Shown here piece after piece: positions 63,982 to 64,000 of a stretch of DNA of 64,000 bases. Position 1 is the first letter of the stretch; every line of letters starts with the position of its first letter. The notes below the pieces were generated by a model, which had not been told where the DNA came from, did no database searches, and was given only the letters and a program-made list of their open reading frames with translations. The translations under genes and the position numbers were made by a program. The stretch is taken from contig NZ_SOAL01000001.1 of the NCBI RefSeq assembly GCF_004364775.1, positions 124,001 through 188,000 of the forward strand, written 5' to 3'. The stretch is from Comamonas sp. JUb58. Lineage in GTDB: Bacteria; Pseudomonadota; Gammaproteobacteria; Burkholderiales; Burkholderiaceae_C.

Positions 63982-64000
63982 GAACCCATTTGTCGCCTGC

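Overview
This is a GC-rich chromosomal window from a betaproteobacterium, most likely Comamonadaceae and close to Comamonas or Delftia. The evidence is the gene content and synteny (thrS-infC-rpmI-rplT-pheS-pheT-ihfA-merR-tRNA-Pro; zapB-like-zapA-6S RNA; argO/argP; aspT-asdA) and the protein style. Genus assignment is inference, since no marker was compared by search.

Layout. (1) 1-12350, minus strand: three consecutive iron-uptake signalling cassettes. Each has a FecI-type ECF sigma factor, a FecR anti-sigma regulator and a TonB-dependent siderophore receptor with an N-terminal signalling domain. All three sigma genes are preceded by nearly the same Fur-box-like palindrome. The leftmost receptor runs off the window. 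(2) 12787-16186, plus: aspartate:alanine antiporter and aspartate 4-decarboxylase, a decarboxylation-driven energy module. (3) 16211-18601, minus: DNA polymerase II. (4) 18700-20310: a small AT-rich islet with an aspzincin (M35) metallopeptidase without a signal peptide and a Sec-exported OmpA-like partner, next to the 3' end of tRNA-Pro(GGG). It looks horizontally acquired and may be an effector-immunity pair. (5) 20348-28774, minus: the translation block from thrS to tRNA-Pro. In front of thrS I find a 14-codon threonine-rich leader peptide with mutually exclusive hairpins, a classical attenuator. (6) 28927-45501: mixed housekeeping and transport genes (lipoprotein, Lrp/RhtA, a divergent MurA homologue, orphan MetQ, ArgO/ArgP, an ABC exporter, LrgAB/CidAB with a LysR regulator, SlyX, an aminotransferase, endonuclease III), with a MITE-like element at 41767-41935. 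(7) 45517-60562, minus: a cobalamin uptake and late-biosynthesis operon led by a cobalamin riboswitch. In transcription order it is btuB, cobB, cobU, btuF, btuC, btuD, cobO, bluB, cobD, cobC, a HipA-like kinase, a DUF3037 protein, cobQ, a small secreted protein and cobT. No corrin-ring genes and no cobS are in the window. (8) 60613-63981: zapB-like, zapA, 6S RNA, a TauE/SafE permease, and hemN with an FNR-type site.

How it fits together: iron uptake is probably Fur-controlled with a receptor-sensing relay in each cassette. B12 uptake and completion of the corrinoid are probably repressed by B12 through the riboswitch. Aminoacyl-tRNA synthetase supply is probably coupled to threonine charging through the leader peptide.
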